A stretch of DNA of 64,000 nucleotides from Prorocentrum cordatum. Taxonomy: Eukaryota > Sar > Dinophyceae > Prorocentrales > Prorocentraceae. The stretch is from contig CAUYUJ010019109.1 in NCBI GenBank assembly GCA_963575745.1, forward strand, positions 104,666 to 168,665, written 5' to 3'. This document shows positions 1-11,553 of this stretch, one piece after another. Below the pieces are notes generated by a model, which had not been told where the DNA came from, searched no databases, and was given only the letters and a program-made list of their open reading frames with translations. The number at the start of each line of letters is the position of its first letter. Position 1 is the first letter of the stretch. A program made the translations under genes and the position numbers.

Positions 1-1071
1 CCAACAGTTACACGGGTGGAGGCCAGTGCATTATCACACTGTGGATCTCGCCTGGGTTCTCAAACATCATGACCACAAGCGGTATACTGCGCGTCAATTA
101 GACGGATGGAGGGCGGCCCATTTTCAAAATGGCAACTCTCGCCTGAAACTCCTCAATATTGAATGACCAGAAACTAAATGACCCCAGCACAGCACCATGA
201 TAGCAGCAATGGTTGAAGAGGGGTGTCGAGGAGTAAGTAGGCCACTGCAAGTGTGCATTCCTATGTTTTCCTAGGGATTCCTATGAAAAACACAAAGTAT
301 AGCAGCATACAAGGTCCAAATCATGAAGAGCATTAGCGTATATTGCAGCTGGGAGGCTTGCTGGGATGCATCAGCGCTGCCTCTTCGGGCGCTCCGTGGG
401 GAGTCTCAAGAACTTTGGACGGGCTTTGGGGGGGGGGGTCGGGGGGGCACGTTGAGAGCCGTATCCACGAAGATGGCCCCTCCGAGGGTCCTGGTGGGGC
501 GTTCGGGGCGCCCTCTTGGGGCTGCCTTGAGCCAACTTTGGGACCTTCTCGGCGAGCACTCTAGAATTGCTTACGCGCGCGGCCGCGACCAAAAAAATCC
601 CCACCAGTGCCCGTAGCCCAGGTTGACCTCTGACGCTGCGTGTGCCTTCGCTCGAGGCTGCGACGGAAAAAAAGTATCCCCACCAGCCCATACAGAAGCG
701 ATGCCCAAGGGAGTTGAGGTGATCAGAAAAGTGGAAGGGGCATGCAGAAGAACAAAGGGCGGGGAAAGCAGTCCGATACCCCAAGAGGGGGAGGATGGTG
801 GAGGAGAAGGAGGAGGAGAGGAGAAGGTGCACGAGGTGGAATTCCTCAAATCCTGCCCCTCCCCAGACGCCCACCGCACGGACAACAGGGCTCCCAAGGC
901 GGGCCAGGAGGAGAACCTCGAAAGACGGCGGAAGAAGGGCCCCCGAAAGACCCAGAAGGGCCCCGAGAGACCCCCGAGACTACCTCACGGGAGACCAAGA
1001 CAACCCCAAGACGCCAAACGAGCTCCATGAGAGCTCGAACACAAAAGGCGCCACGCATGACGGCCGTTCTC
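1..1071. repeat. Head segment of unit 1
   Basis: Positions 1-320 are a lower-GC, non-repetitive stretch with a short inverted repeat (CCATTTT/AAAATGG near 120-135). Then come a G-rich part with G runs at 428-438 and 441-447, boxes of the form GC-rich stem, A tract, ATCCCCACCAG (near 575-605 and 660-690), element S1, and a CAAGA-repeat stretch (895-1015). No gene is supported. Confidence 0.7.
674..827 (+). repeat. S1 element, unit 1
   Basis: It starts GTATCCCCACCAGCCCAT and continues CAGAAGCGATGCCCAAGGG, then TGATCAG. It ends in GGGGGAGGATGG and a (GGA)n tail. The same body occurs on the minus strand at 4268-4415, 4836-5000 and 9876-10026, each also ending in (GGA)n. It resembles a short retroposon with a microsatellite tail. 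Confidence 0.6.
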
Positions 1072-1196
1072 TTCCTCCTCCTCCTCCTCCTCATCATCAT
1101 CATCATCATCATCACCACCACCATCATCGTCAGCATCATCATCATCATCATCAGCAGCAGCAGTAGCAGCAGTAGCAGCATCATCAGCATCATCAG

Positions 1197-1234
<38 letters not shown>

Positions 1235-1594
1235 GCATCATCATGACCATCAGCACCATCAGCACCATCAGCACCAGCATCAGCATCAGCATCAGCATCA
1301 GCATCCGCATCATCATCAGCAGCAGCAGCATCATGGTCGTAATCCGTATCATCATCGCCACCAGCATCATCAACAAGTCACCATCAGCATAATCCTCATC
1401 ATCACCATCACTATCATCATCGTCAGCATCATCAGTATCATCATCGTCATCAGCATCATCCTTCTCGCCAGCATCAGCAGCGTCCGCATCATCATCAACA
1501 GCATCAGCGTCATCAGCATCATCATCGCCGTCATCATCAGCATCACCAGCATCGTCCCAATCATCGACGTCGCCATCATCAACATCGTCAAAAC

Positions 1595-1662
<68 letters not shown>

Positions 1663-2668
1663 CTACTATCACCAGCATCATCACCAGATTCAGCATCATC
1701 ATACTTAGCATTACAGTTATCAGCATCGTCACCATCATCACCATCACCATGATCAGCATCATCATCATCATCATCATCATCAGCTTCGCCAGCACCATAA
1801 TCACATCACCATCCCCATCACCACCACCATCATCATCAGCATCAGCACCAGCCGCATCATCATCATAATAATCATCAGCATTATCGCCATCATCATCAGC
1901 ATCAGCATCAGCACCATCCTTATCATCATTTGCAGCATCAGCAGCATCAATATCATAAGCATCATCGGCATCATCATCATCAACGTCAGCATCATCAGCA
2001 TCAGCATGATCAGCATGATCAGCATCGTCAAACGCAGCATCAGCATCAGCATCAGCATCCGAATCAGAATCAGCATCACCGTCACCATCAGCATCATCAT
2101 CGCCATCATCTTCTGTATCACCAACATCATCATCATCATCATCATCATCACTTCCACCGCCATCACCGCCATCACCACCATCAGCATCATAATCATCATC
2201 AGCATGATCATCACCATCCTCAACATCATCCACATCGTCAGCATCATAATCATCATCAGCAGGAGCATCATCATCAGCATATCATTTTCATCATAATAAT
2301 CATCGGCAGCATCAGCATCAACATCAACATCACCATCATCAACATCATCATCACCATCATGATCCACATCGTCATCATCAGCTGCAGCAGCATAATCACC
2401 ATCACCGGCACCACCATCGTCACCCTCACCATCACCATCACCACCATTTGCATCAGCATCAACAGTAGCAGCATCATGACCATTACCATTACCGCCATCA
2501 TTCTCATCATCATCAGCAGCAGATGCATCAGCATCACCGTCAAAACCACCACAACCATCACCATAATCATCATTATCATCAGCAGCATCGTCACCATCAT
2601 GATCATCATCACCATCATCAGCATCATCACTAGCAGCAGCATGTTCATCACACGTTCATCCTCATCAC
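1072..2668. repeat. Trinucleotide array T1, unit 1
   Basis: About 1.6 kb in which nearly every triplet is ATC/CAT or a one-base variant (CAG, CAC, CGT). Three-base phase is kept over hundreds of bases. All plus-strand frames and two minus-strand frames are open simply because of composition, so open frames here are not evidence of genes. A pure CAT run lies at about 1593-1665. Confidence 0.9.
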
Positions 2669-3699
2669 GGTTCTCGATCGTAACCAAGAATGCGGGGCTG
2701 GCACGTTGGCGAGACTTGCCGCAGGCAGTTTGATAGTAACTACCCTCGAGCTCGTGTGGCCTCCGCCTGAACCGAACACGCAGAGCAGAATACCCGACAC
2801 AGCAACAGAGCCTCGACCAGGGCTCGGGAATCTGAACAGAAACAGCGTGGCTACTAGTTGGTCCAAAAGTAGTGCCAATGAGGAAGCGCTGCGCCTTGAC
2901 TCGAAGACCTGTGCGGAAAGGAAGCAGCCGCACTGAGCCCCACTGACCCACTGGGCGTGAGTGGTTTGGCGAGTGTCCTCTTCCAAGCCCCCTTCTTCCC
3001 TATCAGGGAAGGCTTTATCCCTGCCCACACCCCCTCCCGTGGACCTGGAGGGGGGGGGGGCGGCGAGCGATCAGAGCGTCCAGGATGGCCCAAGATGGCC
3101 CCAAGAGGGCCTCAAAGAGCAGAAGACGACCTCCAAGATGGCTCAAGATAGCTCAAGATGGCTTCCCACATGCTCCAAGAGACCCCAAGACCGCCACAAG
3201 ACGGCTCCAAGTGGCCTCGGAGCCCCCCAACCTCCCAAGAGGTCAAGAGAGCCCCACGAGAAGTCCAAGAGGGTCCCAGGACGGCACTAAGAACCCCAAA
3301 AGCGATCTCAGAGGGGTCCAAGAGGCGATTCTGAGGAGCTGCAGTTGATCGAACTCGTCCAAGATGGCCCCAAGATGCCATCCAAGGCTCCCACGAGTGC
3401 CTCAAGACGGCTCCAAGAGGCGCCCAGGAGGCCCCCAGGAGGCCCCCAGGAGGCCCCCAATAGGTCCCCAAAAGACCCCCAAGAGGCCCCAACAGGCGTG
3501 TCCGAGGTACCCAAGACGCTTCAAGACCGTCAAGGGGCCCCCAACACGTCCCAAGAGTACTCCATGAAGCTCTCAAGAGACACCCGAAGAGACACCGGGA
3601 AGTATCCAAGAGGCCTATGGCTTGTCTGCTCGCCTTCCTCCTCCAACTGCCCTTCCTCATCCTCATCACCCCCCTCATTCTCATCAAGGCAAGCAACGG
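2669..3699. repeat. CAAGA-repeat module X, unit 1
   Basis: It begins with a 400-bp less repetitive stretch (GGCGAGACTTGCC, then ACTGGGCGTGAGTGGTTTGG). A G run follows at about 3049-3060. The rest is dominated by CCAAGANGGCC-type words every 9-13 bp (3080-3610). Every frame reads as Pro/Arg/Gln repeats, so no gene is called. Confidence 0.75.
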
Positions 3700-3746
<47 letters not shown>

Positions 3747-3792
3747 GCATCATCATCATCATCATCAAAATCATCATCATCATCAGCAGCGC

Positions 3793-3885
<93 letters not shown>

Positions 3886-4215
3886 TATCATTATCATCAT
3901 CAGCATCAGCATCAGCATCATCATCAGCAGCAGTATCTTAATCATGAGCATCAGCATCATCATGACCATCACCACTCATCATCAGCAACCTCATCATCAT
4001 CATCATCACCATCAGCATCAGCACCATCAACATCACCATCATGTCCATCGCCGTCGTCATCAGCAGCACAAGCATCATCATCATAATCAAAATCAGCATC
4101 ACAATCATCATAATCATCATCATCATCATCATCATCATCACCATCATCATCATCACCACCATCATCATCATCATCATTATCATCATCATCATCATCAGCA
4201 TCATCATCATCCGCA
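3700..4215. repeat. Trinucleotide array T2, unit 1
   Basis: It includes a nearly pure CAT run at about 3790-3885, then CAG-interrupted ATC triplets. It ends in TCCGCATATCCC before a CTCCTCC tract. Confidence 0.9.
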
Positions 4216-4267
4216 TATCCCTCCTCCTCCTCCCTCCTCCCTCCTGTCTCCTCCCTCCTCCCCCTTC

Positions 4268-4415
4268 CCTCCTCCTCCTCCTCCTCCGATTCCTCTTCCA
4301 TCCTCCCCCTTGTTGGGACATGACACCTTCTCCCCCTGTTGGGACATGCTCTTCCACATCCCTGGTCAGGGCAATTTCCCTGGGCATCATTTCTGGATGG
4401 GCTGGTGGGGTTACG
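4268..4415 (-). repeat. S2 element, unit 1
   Basis: Minus-strand copy reading CGTAACCCCACCAGCCCATC, then GATGCCCAGGGAAATT. It contains an internal duplication of about 25 bp (TGTTGGGACATG twice on the plus strand) and ends in (GGA)n. Confidence 0.6.
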
Positions 4416-4706
4416 TTTTGCTTCGCGGACTCGCGAAGCAGGTCGAAAGCTGGGCAGAGCTAGGGCGGGCCGCGCCGAAACAAAGAACAAACCAGAAACA
4501 GAAAGGAGCAGTGCCCCGCTCAGAAGCGGAAGCGTGGGGTTACGTTTTGGTACGCGGGCGCGCGAAGCGGGTCGAACGCCGTGCCAGCAGGGGCAGGCCG
4601 TGCCACAAGAAACGTGGGGTTACGCGAAGAGTGTAGAATCAAGAACGTATATACACTCATGCGCGAACGGCTGACATGGACAGATCGCCAACCGCAGACA
4701 GGAAGA

Positions 4707-4737
<31 letters not shown>

Positions 4738-4835
4738 AGAACCACCAGTGAAAGCAGCATCAGCAGCATGATCAGCATGATCAGCAACAGCTTCCTCTCT
4801 CCTCTCTCCTCCCTCCTCCCTCCTCCCCCTCCCCT
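4416..4835. repeat. Stem-and-CCCCAC box segment, unit 1
   Basis: It contains two to three copies of a pattern on the minus strand: GC-rich stem, AAAACGTAACCCCAC. One stem is the perfect hairpin GCTTCGCG/CGCGAAGC (4430-4449). A (CAG)n tract lies at 4710-4737. No gene seen. Confidence 0.6.
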
Positions 4836-5000
4836 CCTCCTCCTCCTCCTCCTCCTCCTCCTCCTCCGATTTCTCCTCCATCCTCCCCCGACTTGGACCT
4901 AACGCCTCCTCCAGCCTTATATTTCACTGAATGCTATTCCACATCCCTGATCTGGGGAACTCACTTGGGCATCGTTTCTGGATGAGCTGGTGGGGTTACG
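4836..5000 (-). repeat. S3 element, unit 1
   Basis: Minus-strand copy with CGATGCCCAAGTGAGTTCCC and a longer (GGA)n tail at 4836-4866. It lies 230 bp beyond the stop codon of gene A. Confidence 0.6.
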
Positions 5001-5229
5001 CGAAGCGTCTCCAATCAAAAATGTATGTACACCAATGCGCGGAGGAGCTCGAAGCGGCTGACATGGACAGATCGCCGACATGAGCACGATTCAGCCTAGC
5101 AGCTCCTGAACCGCAGACAGGAGAAGCAGCAGTAGAGAACCACCAGTGAAAGCACTGAAGCATGGTCAAGCGAGGCTTACCTCTGCGACCGAGAGCACTG
5201 AAGGGGCTGTTTGGCCCCCCTCTGCACTG

Positions 5230-6534
5230 TCACAGGGCCAAGCGATTGGCACATGCCTCTGGAGGGGTGACTACGCCCGTGTGGTCGTCTTCACCCAACA
5301 GACCTCCCACGGCAAATCCTGCTCGCCCTAAATGCTTCACGTACACGTTCAAGTACGACAGACCACTGCCCGTGCGCCCATGAACGACTTTGAGCACGAC
5401 CTTACCGAAAGCAACCCATTCAGGAGTCGCGACGTCGCCACCTTGCGACACGCTGAAATGATACCCTCCAGCTTGTTTCGCCTCCGCCCACGACCCCGTC
5501 ACGTTCAGCTCCTGAAAGTACATATCCGCGCACTGTCCGCCCAACTGGCGCGCGTCGGCCTGCACGCGAAGCAGGGCACGTTCAGCGCCCGCTCCACGGG
5601 GGATGTTGATCAGAACATGCTTGCCCGGCTTCATCAAGTCGAAGCGCTCACCGTGAACGTTCCGCAGGTGGGGATCGCCAACGGCAGCCGCGCCCCCCGC
5701 TCCGCCCGCTGCCGCCCCCGACACCTGCGCCGACAGCGTCGAGCCCTGGCAGGGGAAAGTGGACAGAGCAGCAGACACGTAGATGGCGTAGCTGCCCCAG
5801 CAGCCAAAGTCCGTGCTCCCCCACGCACTTCCGTGGTCGCTGCCAAGCACCTGGCAGGAAGTGCCGTGGCAGTCCCCCATGATTTTGGCAGCGTCGTGCC
5901 ACCAGCTGCCACTCCCTCCACCAGCTTGAGTGTTAGCACCGAACTCGTTGCCCAGACCGTGGAGGTCGTCGTTGTTCTCCCCGGTTCCCGGAAGAGAGTA
6001 CGGGGTCTTGTAGCCACCAGGAACAGCAACCCGAGCTCCATTGTTCGAATACCACCAGTTGAACACCAAGCCACCATCGGCGCCAAAGATCGGGTCCCCC
6101 GGCGTGCCATCCCCACTGAAAGATGCCGGCATGTCCGATGCGATGTGGGTGTCGCTGGCGCTGCCATCCCCCGTGGCATAGATCCTCCCAGGGTTGTGGT
6201 CAGAAAAATAGTCATACATCGATTTGGTGCTGCTCGTAAGCTCCCACGTCTTCGACATCTCGCATGCACCGCCGGCGTGCCGAGCGATGGTGACGTACTT
6301 CACCGGAGCAGTCCCCACTGTGCCGTCGACGAAGTCGTTCGTAAGACTTGTGGCGGCGCTCCCAGCACTGCCGTACCACGCGGATGCCCCGTACCCCATA
6401 TTCCCACCATCGCAGGGGTTGATGTTTGCATACAGCATCCAGGGGTTAGAGGAATTGCTGGCTGCAAGCAGCTGGACTGCGACTGCAGTCGGCATCCATA
6501 GAAACGCCAAGCGCACGAAGACGACAGACGCCAT
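5230..6534 (-). CDS. Gene A: secreted protein with GDPH/vWD-like C-terminal domain (class 1, intact)
   Basis: This is an uninterrupted frame of 434 codons. I start it at the ATG at 6534-6532; the two codons upstream (TTG ACG) are open but are not a eukaryotic start. Residues 1-19 look like a signal peptide, with a hydrophobic core ending AVA, so the protein probably enters the secretory pathway. Residues 28-262 form a domain with six cysteines (41, 91, 222, 227, 245, 262) that I cannot assign. Its NWWYSNNG stretch recalls fibrinogen-like domains only weakly. A Gly/Ala linker leads to GDPH at 286-289, followed by HGERFD and GKHVLI, which resembles the start of a vWD domain. Two more cysteines (335, 428) follow. 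N-glycosylation sequons lie at N27 and N344. This C-terminal domain is, to my knowledge, common in dinoflagellate predicted proteins of unknown role. The stop is TGA directly after ANRLAL. No intron is visible. Function is unknown; a cell-surface or extracellular role is inference. Confidence 0.85.
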   Translation of the reverse strand: MASVVFVRLAFLWMPTAVAVQLLAASNSSNPWMLYANINPCDGGNMGYGASAWYGSAGSAATSLTNDFVDGTVGTAPVKYVTIARHAGGACEMSKTWELTSSTKSMYDYFSDHNPGRIYATGDGSASDTHIASDMPASFSGDGTPGDPIFGADGGLVFNWWYSNNGARVAVPGGYKTPYSLPGTGENNDDLHGLGNEFGANTQAGGGSGSWWHDAAKIMGDCHGTSCQVLGSDHGSAWGSTDFGCWGSYAIYVSAALSTFPCQGSTLSAQVSGAAAGGAGGAAAVGDPHLRNVHGERFDLMKPGKHVLINIPRGAGAERALLRVQADARQLGGQCADMYFQELNVTGSWAEAKQAGGYHFSVSQGGDVATPEWVAFGKVVLKVVHGRTGSGLSYLNVYVKHLGRAGFAVGGLLGEDDHTGVVTPPEACANRLAL

Positions 6535-6904
6535 CGTCAACCTTCAAGTATGCGAAGTGAGGTGTGGTGTTCGAGAGAGGTACGTAGTCCGGAAGGTTCC
6601 CGAGGAGCCTTTCAAGCCTCCCGCGTCTGAGACGGGGGATCGATGGCCCAATCCCACCAGCCTTGCAGGACGTGAGAGGTCTAACGAGCTCGTTCTGGGA
6701 TCCCCCCCTTCTTCCCCTTCGGGAGGGGGCCCCCTTCCCCCTGCCCCTCCCCCTGGGTCTGGAACCCTCTCCCGGCGAGGTACCAGATGAGCCTTCCTGG
6801 CCCCAGATGGCCCCCCCCAAGAGCGCCCAAGAACGCCACAGGAGCGCCCCAAGAGGCAAATGTTCGGGTCCAGACGGGGTGGGACGTACTTGAGTACCCA
6901 CTTG
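6535..6904 (-). promoter_or_regulatory. 5' flank of gene A (short variant)
   Basis: About 370 bp are shared upstream of all eight genes, so the 5' UTR, trans-splice acceptor and promoter should lie here. An AG acceptor candidate (ACTTGAAG) sits 7 nt before the ATG. A 12-bp perfect palindrome AACGAGCTCGTT lies at 6683-6694. The short variant has CCTCCCGCG where others have a longer ACGTGGATACGGCCCCC segment. No TATA box is evident, as expected in dinoflagellates. Confidence 0.5.
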
Positions 6905-8386
<1,482 letters not shown>

Positions 8387-9663
8387 TCAATCGCAAACCA
8401 GAATGTGGGGCTGGAAAGTTGGCGAGACTTGCCACAGCCAGCTGGATAGTAACTACCCTCCAGCTCGTGTGGCCTCCGCCTGAACCGAACACCCAGCAAA
8501 GAGCAGAATACCCGACACAGCAGCAGAGCATCGACAAGGGCTCGAGAACCTGAACAGAAACAGCGTGGCTACGAGTTGGTGCAAAAGCAGTGCCAGTGAA
8601 AACGCCCAGTATTCCCATCCCCCCGCCTCGTCTGTCTCATCCCCGTCCCAGGCGGCTCTCCCCCCACGCAAGGCCTCGTGGACTCACACGATAGTCTGGC
8701 AAAAGCTTAAACTTCCTATCAACGACGCGGGCGCCTTGAAACGAAGGCCGGTGCGGGCGGGAAGCATCCGCACTGAGTCCCACTAACCCACTGGGCGTGA
8801 GTGGTTTAGTGAGTGTCCTCTCCAAACCCCCCTTCTTCCCTACCGGGAAAGGTAACATCCCTGCTCATACCCCCTCCCCTGAACATGGCCATGGGGCGGG
8901 GGGCGGCGAGCGATCAGAGCGTCCAGGATGACCCATGATGGTTCCATGAGGGCCGCAAAGAGCCGAAGATGACCTCCAAGATGGCTCGAGATAGCTCAAG
9001 ATGGCTTCCCACATGCTCCAAGCGGCCCAAAACCGACGGCTCCAAGCCCCGAAGCCTCCCAGGGACCTCCCAAGAGGCCAAAGACCTTCAATAAACTACT
9101 AAGGACAACTATGTGTGGTGCCGTCTCGCCTTTTCGCATTCGACGGCCCTCGGGGGCCTCAAGGTGGCTCCACTTGGTCCAAGAAGCCACAAGAGAGCCC
9201 CAACAGGAGCCCAAGAGGGTCCCAGGACGTCCCCAAGAGCCCCAAGAGCGCTCAGAGGGGTCCAAGAGACGATTCTTAGGACCCGCAGAGGGAGGGAGGG
9301 GTGATGAAGTCCCCCCCCAATATTTGACCGAACTCGTCGAAGATCGCCCCAAGATGCCCCCCAAGGCTCCCAAGATTGCCCCAAGACGGCCCCAAGAGGC
9401 GCCCAGGAGGCCCAAAAGAGGCCCCCCAAAGGCCCCCAAGAGCTACCAAGAGACCGCCAAGAGGCCCCAAGAGGCTTCGCCGTGGTACCCAAGACGCTGC
9501 AAGCCCGTCAAGAGGCCCCCAGGACGCCCCAGGAGCACTCCAAGAAGCTCTCAAGAGACATCCGAAGAGACTCCGAGAAGCATCCAAGAAGCATCTGGCT
9601 ATTATGTGTGCCCTCCTCCTCCAACTGCTCGTCCTGATCCTCCGCATCCTCCTCATCCTCAAC
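8387..9663. repeat. CAAGA-repeat module Z, unit 1
   Basis: A diverged relative of module X: both contain GGCGAGACTTGCC, the ACTGGGCGTGAGTGGTTT block and CTTCTTCCCTA. Module Z has extra sequence at 8600-8750 and an AATAAACTACTAAGGAC stretch at about 9090. CAAGA words fill 9185-9560. No gene supported. Confidence 0.75.
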
Positions 9664-9674
9664 ATCAGAATCAT

Positions 9675-9712
<38 letters not shown>

Positions 9713-9832
9713 GCAGCAACATCATCATCATCAGCAGCGTCAACGGCATCAGCATCAGCATCATCAGCATCATCACCAGCATCATCATCAGCATCATCAT
9801 CAGCATGATCAGCATGATCAACAGCAGCAGAC
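9664..9832. repeat. Short trinucleotide array T4, unit 1
   Basis: ATC/CAG triplets with paired GATCAGCAT repeats at the right end, followed by a CTCCTCC tract. Confidence 0.85.
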
Positions 9833-9875
9833 TGTTCCTCCTCTTCCTCTCTCCTCCCTCCTCCCTCCTCCCCTC

Positions 9876-10026
9876 CCCTCCTCCTCCTCCTCCGATGTCT
9901 CCTCCATCCTCCCCCGATTGGGACATAACGCCTTCTCCAGCCTTTTATTCCACTGAATGCTATTCCACATCCCTGATCAGGGGAACTCCCCTGGGCATCG
10001 TTTCTGGATGAGCTGGTGGGGTTACG
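9876..10026 (-). repeat. S4 element, unit 1
   Basis: Minus-strand copy with a perfect GGGGAACTCCCC inverted motif (9982-9993) in its body. It lies about 155 bp beyond the end of gene B. Confidence 0.6.
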
Positions 10027-10181
10027 CGAAGCGTCTCGAACCAATAATGTATGTACACCAATGCGCGGAGGAGCTCGAAGCGGCTGACATGGACAGATCG
10101 CCGACCGCAGACAGGAAGAGGAGCAGCAGCAGACAGGAGAAGCAGCAGCAGAGAACCACCAGTGAAAGCACTGAAGCATGG

Positions 10182-11553
10182 TCAAGCGAGGCTTGCCTCT
10201 GCGACTGAGAGCACTGAGGGAGCTGTTTGGCCCCCCTCCGTACTGTCAACCAGGGCCAAGCGGTTGGCACATGCCTCTGGAGGGGTGACTACGCCCGTGT
10301 GGTCGTCTTCACCCAGCAGACCTCCCACGGCAAATCCTGCTCGCCCTAAATGCTTCACGTACACGTTCAAGTACGACAGACCACTGTCCGTGCGCCCATG
10401 AACGACTTTGAGCACGACCTTACCGAAAGCAACCCATTCTGGAGTCGCGACGTCGCCACCTTGCGACACGCTGAAATGATAACCTCCAGCTTGTTTCGCC
10501 TCCGCCCACGACCCCGTCACGTTCAGCTCCTGAAAGTACATATCCGCGCACTGTCCGCCCAACTGGCGCGCGTCGGCCTGCACGCGAAGCAAGGGCACGT
10601 TCAGCGCCCGCTCCACGGGGGATGTTGATCAGAACATGCTTGCCCGGCTTCATCAAGTCGAAGCGCTCACCGTGAACGTTCCGCAGGTGGGGATCGCCAA
10701 CGGCAGCCGCGCCCCCCGCTCCGCCCGCTGCCGCCCCCGACACCTGCGCCGACAGCGTCGAGCCCTGGCAGGGGAAAGTGGACAGAGCAGCAGACACGTA
10801 GATGGCGTAGCTGCCCCAGCAGCCAAAGTCCGTGCTCCCCCACGCACTTCCGTGGTCGCTGCCAAGCACCTGGCAGGAAGTGCCGTGGCAGTCCCCCATG
10901 ATTTTGGCAGCGTCGTGCCACCAGCTGCCACTCCCTCCACCAGCTTGAGTGTTAGCACCGAACTCGTTGCCCAGACCGTGGAGGTCGTCGTTGTTCTCCC
11001 CGGTTCCCGGAAGAGAGTACGGGGTCTTGTAGCCACCAGGAACAGCAACCCGAGCTCCATTGTTCGAATACCACCAGTTGAACACCAAGCCACCATCGGC
11101 GCCAAAGATCGGGTCCCCCGGCGTGCCATCCCCACTGAAAGATGACGGCATGTCCGATGCGATGTGGGTGTCGCTGGCGCTGCCATCCCCCGTGGCATAG
11201 ATCCTCCCAGGGTTGTGGTCAGAAAAATAGTCATGCATCGATTTGGTGCTGCTCGTAAGCTCCCACGTCTTCGACATCTCGCATGCACCGCCGGCGTGCC
11301 GAGCGATGGTGACGTACTTCACCGGAGCAGTCCCCACTGTGCCGTCGACGAAGTCGTTCGTAAGACTTGTGGCGGCGCTCCCAGCACTGCCGTACCACGC
11401 GGATGCCCCGTACCCCATATTCCCACCATCGCAGGGGTTGATGTTTGCATACAGCATCCAGGGGTTAGAGGAATTGCTGGCTGCAAGCAGCTGGACTGCG
11501 ACTGCAGTCGGCATCCATAGAAACGCCAAGCGCACGAAGACGACAGACGCCAT
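10182..11553 (-). pseudogene. Gene B: class-2 copy broken by a 1-nt insertion
   Basis: The copy matches gene E almost throughout. One extra G lies in the run at about 10591-10595, where intact copies read CGAAGCAAGGCACG or CGAAGCAGGGCACG. The frame breaks at about residue 320, early in the C-terminal domain and just after the GKHVLI region, so cysteines 335 and 428 are lost. The rest of the domain continues in another frame down to 10182, including the class-2 extension. Flanks are normal. A single indel in a G run is a common sequencing or assembly error, so the gene could be intact in reality. Confidence 0.8.

Noticed and set aside
118-138. GCCATTTTG on the minus strand near 130 as a spliced-leader relic
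   Set aside because: The match is nine bases inside a local inverted repeat; chance is likely.
613-635. CCGTAGCC near 616 as a relic of the dinoflagellate spliced leader
   Set aside because: Only the first eight bases agree with the leader as I know it; the following bases do not.
1370-2233. Long minus-strand frame rich in Asp, Ala and Gly (and similar frames in units 2-4)
   Set aside because: It lies wholly in the T1 trinucleotide array. GAT-derived triplets seldom mutate to stops in this frame, and the frame turns into a Met-rich one after an indel. Kept only as a testable idea.
1072-2668. CRISPR array
   Set aside because: The repeats are contiguous triplets without unique spacers, and the genome is eukaryotic.
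4550-4580. Pol III B-box-like GTTCGACCC on the minus strand near 4570
   Set aside because: No matching A box at the right distance and no tRNA-like fold; it is not sufficient to call a tRNA or a SINE promoter.
3617-4636. Plus-strand frames rich in Ile, His or Ser across the arrays
   Set aside because: All three frames of (ATC)n are open by composition; there is no start context or conserved non-repeat domain.
5332-6501. Long plus-strand frame opposite gene A (and opposite the other copies)
   Set aside because: It is a shadow of the minus-strand gene. The minus-strand frame has the signal peptide, even cysteines and a recognised domain.
6535-6540. TTG as start codon two codons upstream of the ATG of each gene
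   Set aside because: Non-ATG initiation is not expected here, and the ATG directly precedes a good signal peptide.
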